From assembly GCA_031261145.1 (NCBI GenBank), contig JAISJX010000463.1:1-7864 (forward strand): a DNA stretch of 7,864 nucleotides, given 5' to 3'. Positions 5,962-7,864 of the stretch are shown here, piece by piece. Source of the stretch: Tannerella sp. (lineage in GTDB: Bacteria; Bacteroidota; Bacteroidia; Bacteroidales; Tannerellaceae). The position numbers and the translations under genes were made by a program. A model generated the notes under the pieces. That model was not told the DNA's origin. It saw only the letters and a program-made list of their open reading frames with translations, and made no database searches. Positions within the stretch are counted from its first letter, which is position 1; each line of letters begins with the position of its first letter.

Positions 5962-7864
5962 ATGCGTCACAGTACAGTAAATATCGGCGGACATACGATT
6001 GACGTGTTCTCGTTCAATACGGCAATTGTCGGATCAGGCGCGGCAGGATACAATGCTGCCGACCGTTTGTATGACTTTGGGCAAAAGGACATTGCAGTCA
6101 TTACGGAAGGACGTCTGATGGGAACAAGCCGCAACACCGGTTCAGACAAGCAAACCTATTATAAACTCACACTTGCCGGAAATACGGTCGATAGCGTGCA
6201 CGATATGGCAAAAACCCTTTTCAACGGAGGGGCAATGCATGGCGACCTGGCTTTGTGCGAAGCGGCGTTATCCGTGCGGTCTTTTTATCGACTGGTAGAA
6301 TTGGGCGTTCCTTTCCCTCATAATCCATACGGCGAATATGTCGGATACAAAACGGACCACGACCCTAAACAGCGGGCTACCAGCGCGGGACCTCTGACTT
6401 CAAAATACATGACTGAGAAACTGGAAAAACAGGTGTTGGCGAAAAACATTCACCTGTTTGACGGTTATAAGGTAATCGCAATTCTAATCAACAATGGCAT
6501 CTGCGCAGGTCTTCTGGCTTTAAATAAAAACGGATTATCCGAAAGGAACAGCCGATTTACGCTTTTCAACTGTACAAACGTACTGCTTGCAACAGGAGGA
6601 CCGGCCGGACTGTATAAAAAAAGCGTTTATCCCGAAAGCCAGACCGGCTCAAACGGAATTGCATTCGAAGCCGGTGTGAGAGGGCGGAATCTGACCGAAT
6701 GGCAATACGGAATTGCGTCTGTTGACTTCCGGTGGAATCTGTCGGGAAGCTATCAGCAGGTGTTACCCCGTTATCTGTCCACCGACGTGAACGGACAGGA
6801 TGCAAGGGAGTTTCTTGAAGATTATTTTACCGACCACAGCCGGATGCTTGAATATATTTTCCTGAAAGGCTACCAATGGCCTTTCGATTCAAGGAAAAGC
6901 TCGTCTGTCATTGACGTCCTTGTCCATCGGGAAATACAGGAAAAAGGGCGGCGCGTATTTTTAGATTATACAGCCAACCCTTCCGCATTGAAAAAAGACT
7001 TCAGTAACCTGGGAAAGGAATCCTGCGAGTACCTTGCCCGGTCGGATGCGTTCCAACCTACGCCTGTCGAACGGCTGGCACATATCAATCAACCGGCAAT
7101 CGACCTCTACAAAGCGCATGGCATTGATTTGTCAAAGGACAGGCTGGAAATCGCCGTATGTGCACAACACAACAACGGAGGCCTCGCCGTCAATAACCGA
7201 TGGGAAACAAACATCAAACATTTATTTGCCGTAGGGGAAGCTGCCGGAACGCATGGCGTTTACCGTCCGGGCGGAACAGCATTAAATTCGGGACAAGTCG
7301 GAGGCTTGTGCGCCGCCATGTTTATTTCTAAGGTGTACGGCGAAGAAAGCCCCCCGGATACCGATTTTGCCGCGACTGTAAAAACGCAGGTCAAACAGAA
7401 GATCGCCCTTGCCGATAAATTCCTAAGTAATAAAACCGGAAAATGCGCGGCAGATATACGCTCGGAAATCGGGGAACGCATGTCGAAATATGCAGCACAT
7501 ATCCGGGACATGGAAGGCGTCACGTACCTCATCTCGCAGGCAGCATCCCAACTCGCCGCCATCCCGGAACAAACGGTCATCCATACGATAGAGGAACTGA
7601 TTCCTGCTTTCGAAAATATCGACTTGCTTATCGCCCAATATGTATATGCCTGTGCGATGAAGGACTATATGCTACAAGAGGGAGGAAGCCGGGGTTCGTA
7701 TTTGATTTATGAAAAAGACCGCACGCACATCATTCCGGTCAACAGGGACTTGGACTCCAAAATACAGGAAATAAGTTATGCCCCATTCACCTGCAAATCA
7801 TCATGGACGGATGTCCGGCCTGTCCCGGAAAACGACGACTGGTTTGAGAATGTTTGGAAAGAAT
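5962..7864 (+). CDS. FAD-dependent oxidoreductase, fumarate reductase/succinate dehydrogenase flavoprotein fold, 3'-truncated by window edge
   Basis: The frame is open for 634 codons to the window end. The FAD-binding GSGAAG is at 24-29, LLATGGPAG at 208-216, QHNNGG at 402-407, and FAVGEAAGTHGVYRPGG at 422-438. SRGSY (576-580) matches the SRGxH signature of the FrdA/SdhA C-terminal helical domain, and NDDWFENVWKE at the edge suggests the protein is nearly complete. Aligned by eye to E. coli FrdA, His355 and Arg390 are kept (His403, Arg435). The HPTG substrate motif (His232) reads GIAS after QY, Arg287 is replaced by Ile317, and the covalent-FAD HTVAAEGG motif reads SRNTGSDKQ. FAD should therefore be bound noncovalently, and fumarate or succinate is an unlikely substrate. 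There is no signal peptide or heme motif, so it is probably cytoplasmic. It starts directly at the SDR stop. Its role is probably reduction or dehydrogenation of the same molecule handled by the upstream enzymes; the specific reaction is unknown. Confidence 0.87.
   Translation, partial: MRHSTVNIGGHTIDVFSFNTAIVGSGAAGYNAADRLYDFGQKDIAVITEGRLMGTSRNTGSDKQTYYKLTLAGNTVDSVHDMAKTLFNGGAMHGDLALCEAALSVRSFYRLVELGVPFPHNPYGEYVGYKTDHDPKQRATSAGPLTSKYMTEKLEKQVLAKNIHLFDGYKVIAILINNGICAGLLALNKNGLSERNSRFTLFNCTNVLLATGGPAGLYKKSVYPESQTGSNGIAFEAGVRGRNLTEWQYGIASVDFRWNLSGSYQQVLPRYLSTDVNGQDAREFLEDYFTDHSRMLEYIFLKGYQWPFDSRKSSSVIDVLVHREIQEKGRRVFLDYTANPSALKKDFSNLGKESCEYLARSDAFQPTPVERLAHINQPAIDLYKAHGIDLSKDRLEIAVCAQHNNGGLAVNNRWETNIKHLFAVGEAAGTHGVYRPGGTALNSGQVGGLCAAMFISKVYGEESPPDTDFAATVKTQVKQKIALADKFLSNKTGKCAADIRSEIGERMSKYAAHIRDMEGVTYLISQAASQLAAIPEQTVIHTIEELIPAFENIDLLIAQYVYACAMKDYMLQEGGSRGSYLIYEKDRTHIIPVNRDLDSKIQEISYAPFTCKSSWTDVRPVPENDDWFENVWKE

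Noticed and set aside
7260..7580. 106-codon reverse-strand open frame and overlapping small frames inside the FAD-oxidoreductase gene
   Set aside because: The forward frame is open without interruption and carries FAD-family motifs across this interval; the antisense frames show no family signature.
5962..7864. Calling the last gene sdhA or frdA
   Set aside because: The HPTG, catalytic Arg and covalent-FAD His motifs are absent, and no iron-sulfur or membrane-anchor subunit gene is visible.
1..7864. CRISPR arrays, tRNA or rRNA genes, insertion sequences, integrases, long repeats
   Set aside because: None was seen on reading either strand; coding genes occupy nearly all of the window and the only gap over 15 bases is 2581-2657.

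Overview
The window looks like part of a Bacteroidota (probably Bacteroidales-type, anaerobic) chromosome. Three things point that way: a PBP2 gene overlapping a long (483-residue) RodA gene, as in the mre/mrd cell-shape locus of that phylum; a TAnnTTTG-type -7 promoter box (TATCTTTG at 2604-2611); and A-rich translation starts mostly without a Shine-Dalgarno sequence. No species call is possible from the sequence alone.

Region 1 (1-2580) is housekeeping. It holds the C-terminal transpeptidase part of PBP2 (mrdA, cut by the window's left edge) and a complete rodA that overlaps it by 14 bases. RodA polymerises glycan strands and PBP2 crosslinks them; together they form the core of the elongasome.

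Region 2 (2581-2657) is the only real intergenic gap. It carries the Bacteroidota-type promoter, a possible 12-codon leader ORF overlapping the next start, and no convincing terminator.

Region 3 (2658-7864) is a tightly packed four-gene same-strand operon that runs off the right edge. In order it encodes an MFS carrier of the oxalate/formate-antiporter or monocarboxylate-carrier type, an Old Yellow Enzyme family flavoprotein with a C-terminal CX2CX2CX11C iron-sulfur motif, a classical SDR, and an FAD-dependent oxidoreductase with the fumarate reductase/succinate dehydrogenase flavoprotein fold. Gaps between the genes are 12, 7 and 0 bases. By eye this region is richer in G+C than rodA.

The likely logic of region 3 is import of an unsaturated and/or keto-bearing small molecule, followed by stepwise redox chemistry: ene reduction by the OYE-type enzyme, carbonyl/alcohol interconversion by the SDR, and a further FAD-dependent reduction or dehydrogenation. 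The OYE + SDR + FrdA-like combination has the same enzyme classes as the daidzein-to-equol pathway of gut Actinobacteria (DZNR, DHDR, THDR). That resemblance is in architecture only; the substrate here is unknown. The FrdA-like protein has lost residues needed for fumarate/succinate chemistry, and the OYE-type protein has an altered active-site motif. This cassette is therefore the best candidate in the window for an undescribed pathway.
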